Program-made: the position numbers and the translations under genes
Shown: in pieces, positions 34,278 to 35,147 of the stretch
How the letters are laid out: each line of letters starts with the position of its first letter
Position numbering within the stretch: position 1 is the stretch's first letter
Notes under the pieces: model-generated
Seen by the model: the letters and a program-made list of their open reading frames with translations, nothing else
Databases searched by the model: none
Told to the model about the DNA's origin: nothing
DNA from: a virus
Direction: 5' to 3' (one strand)
IMG/VR virus record: IMGVR_UViG_3300026184_000042
Location: 1-35,147 of that record
Length of the DNA stretch: 35,147 nucleotides

Positions 34278-35147
34278 TTACACCGAAGTGGACATGTTGC
34301 CGATGTAGGCGCAGGTCGTCCCGCCGTACCGGACCTCCAGGCCAGCCTCAGTCAGCCACTGACCCTTGTGGGTGTCCTCGTCGTTCCCCTCGATGTGGTC
34401 CTCACTCTTAGTATCACGCATATGGCGATACCGCAGAGAAGAGGCATCGATAACGAACATCGAGTTCTTGTACAGCCCATGCCGGTTCATCAGCGGGTGG
34501 GTCTTGATATACAGCGTACCCTGCGGAAGCATCAGCTCGCGGAGGTTCATGCCGTACATGCTGATCTTCTCAGTGAAGTTCACATCACCGCTATTGTCAG
34601 CGATTTTGTTCAGCACGTTTAGGGCACCATTCCCCGCGAAGACGATCCGCTGGTCGCCCGCCTCGGTGTCGTAGTCGAAGACCTGGTACAGGTCGTCGAT
34701 CAGATCGCGAGCTTGGGAGTAGTCCGAGCTCTTGATCTTCACGTTCGACGCCGGGAGGAAACTCCGCAGACCCCCGGTATAGCGAAGCGGCTTCCCGTTC
34801 GCATCCGTGGTCTCGTTCCGCACACCGAAAAGGAAGGCCATCTCCAGGTCCCGGCTATGATCGAACATCTTCCGCTTCTTGTCGTTCTTCAGCGGATCGC
34901 CGGTACGAAGGTTGGTCTCCTTCGCGGTGTTCGTCAGCTCGAACGGAGTCTTGAAGATCTGGCAGTAGTTGTAGTACTTCACGGGGTTCCGAGACACAGC
35001 CTTCGGACTCGGAGTACCCTCACCGTACGCGCTGCCGATCTTCGTCAGGTACGCATCGTCGTTGATGGAACCAGCCGTAGTTCCAGCGGCGCCGCGAGTG
35101 GCCTTGAACTTGGTCGCAGAGATGACCTCAACAACGGCCACCATTTC
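34278..35147 (-). CDS. Major capsid protein, DUF5309/SU10 type (N-terminal part outside window)
   Basis: At least 289 codons, open at the window edge. The first ATG inside the window (35144) is probably internal, because …ATRGAAGTTAGS is a segment that in this family lies after an N-terminal arm. The segment RNPVKYYNYCQIFKTPFELTNTAKETNL … DHSRDLEMAFLFGVRNE and the later RIVFAGNGALNVLNKIA … YGMNLRELMLPQGTLYIKTHPLM match DUF5309 capsid proteins, which adopt the HK97 fold. It builds the icosahedral head. Codons are strongly G/C-ending, as expected of a highly expressed gene. Confidence 0.85.
   Translation of the reverse strand, partial: EMVAVVEVISATKFKATRGAAGTTAGSINDDAYLTKIGSAYGEGTPSPKAVSRNPVKYYNYCQIFKTPFELTNTAKETNLRTGDPLKNDKKRKMFDHSRDLEMAFLFGVRNETTDANGKPLRYTGGLRSFLPASNVKIKSSDYSQARDLIDDLYQVFDYDTEAGDQRIVFAGNGALNVLNKIADNSGDVNFTEKISMYGMNLRELMLPQGTLYIKTHPLMNRHGLYKNSMFVIDASSLRYRHMRDTKSEDHIEGNDEDTHKGQWLTEAGLEVRYGGTTCAYIGNMSTSV

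Noticed and set aside
1-35147. tRNA genes, integrase, repressor, single-subunit RNA polymerase, portal or terminase genes
   Set aside because: None was recognised on either strand; absence applies to this window only.

Overview
The window is part of a double-stranded DNA bacteriophage genome that looks podovirus-like. It encodes an HK97-fold major capsid protein (DUF5309/SU10 type), a head-tail adaptor, a nozzle-like tail protein, several ejection-type proteins and no tail tube, sheath or tape measure. No bacterial housekeeping genes, integrase, repressor, tRNA genes or CRISPR array were seen. Zn-ribbon microproteins, a lipoprotein, strong AGGAGG-type ribosome binding sites and a DUF5675 lysin point to a bacterial (probably Gram-negative, probably aquatic) host, but the host cannot be fixed from the sequence. 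Portal and terminase are not present and presumably lie beyond base 35147, upstream of the capsid gene.

The layout is two convergent arms. Bases 1-16740 (+ strand) carry early and replication genes. First comes a cluster of very small, mostly unknown proteins (1-4480), many with Cys/His metal-binding patterns, plus a small lipoprotein and a two-helix membrane protein. Then come a UvrD-like helicase, a dNMP kinase, a small basic DNA-binding protein, and an intergenic region full of repeats (7349-7531). A recombination module follows: a Cas4/RecB-like nuclease, a Sak4-like ATPase and an SSB-like protein, closed by a strong terminator. After that come a ParB-like/DNA methyltransferase fusion, dUTPase, a uracil-DNA-glycosylase-like/family A DNA polymerase fusion, a DUF1937 protein and a DUF3987-type helicase/primase-like ATPase.

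Bases 16670-35147 (- strand) carry virion and lysis genes. Read in the direction of transcription (right to left) these are: major capsid protein (partial), capsid-associated protein, terminator, small capsid-region proteins, lysis cassette (membrane protein, DUF5675 lysin, holin-like protein), a 146-aa virion protein, a carbohydrate-binding-module protein, a lectin-like repeat protein, adaptor, fibre-like proteins, nozzle-like protein, GNAT-like protein, ejection proteins, and a giant PLxRFG polyvalent protein with a zinc-peptidase-like motif. The two arms overlap tail to tail by 71 bases.

Genes are tightly packed, with ATGA, TAATG and ATGACTGA overlaps that indicate translational coupling. 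The most notable non-coding signal is a family of three 40-nt palindromic elements with the same length, conserved arms and compensatory base changes. Each sits just upstream of a gene and points in its direction of transcription, two in the early arm and one in the late arm. Together the early genes suggest a phage that controls uracil in DNA (dUTPase plus UDG-like polymerase), makes dNTPs, recombines through Sak4/SSB and methylates DNA.
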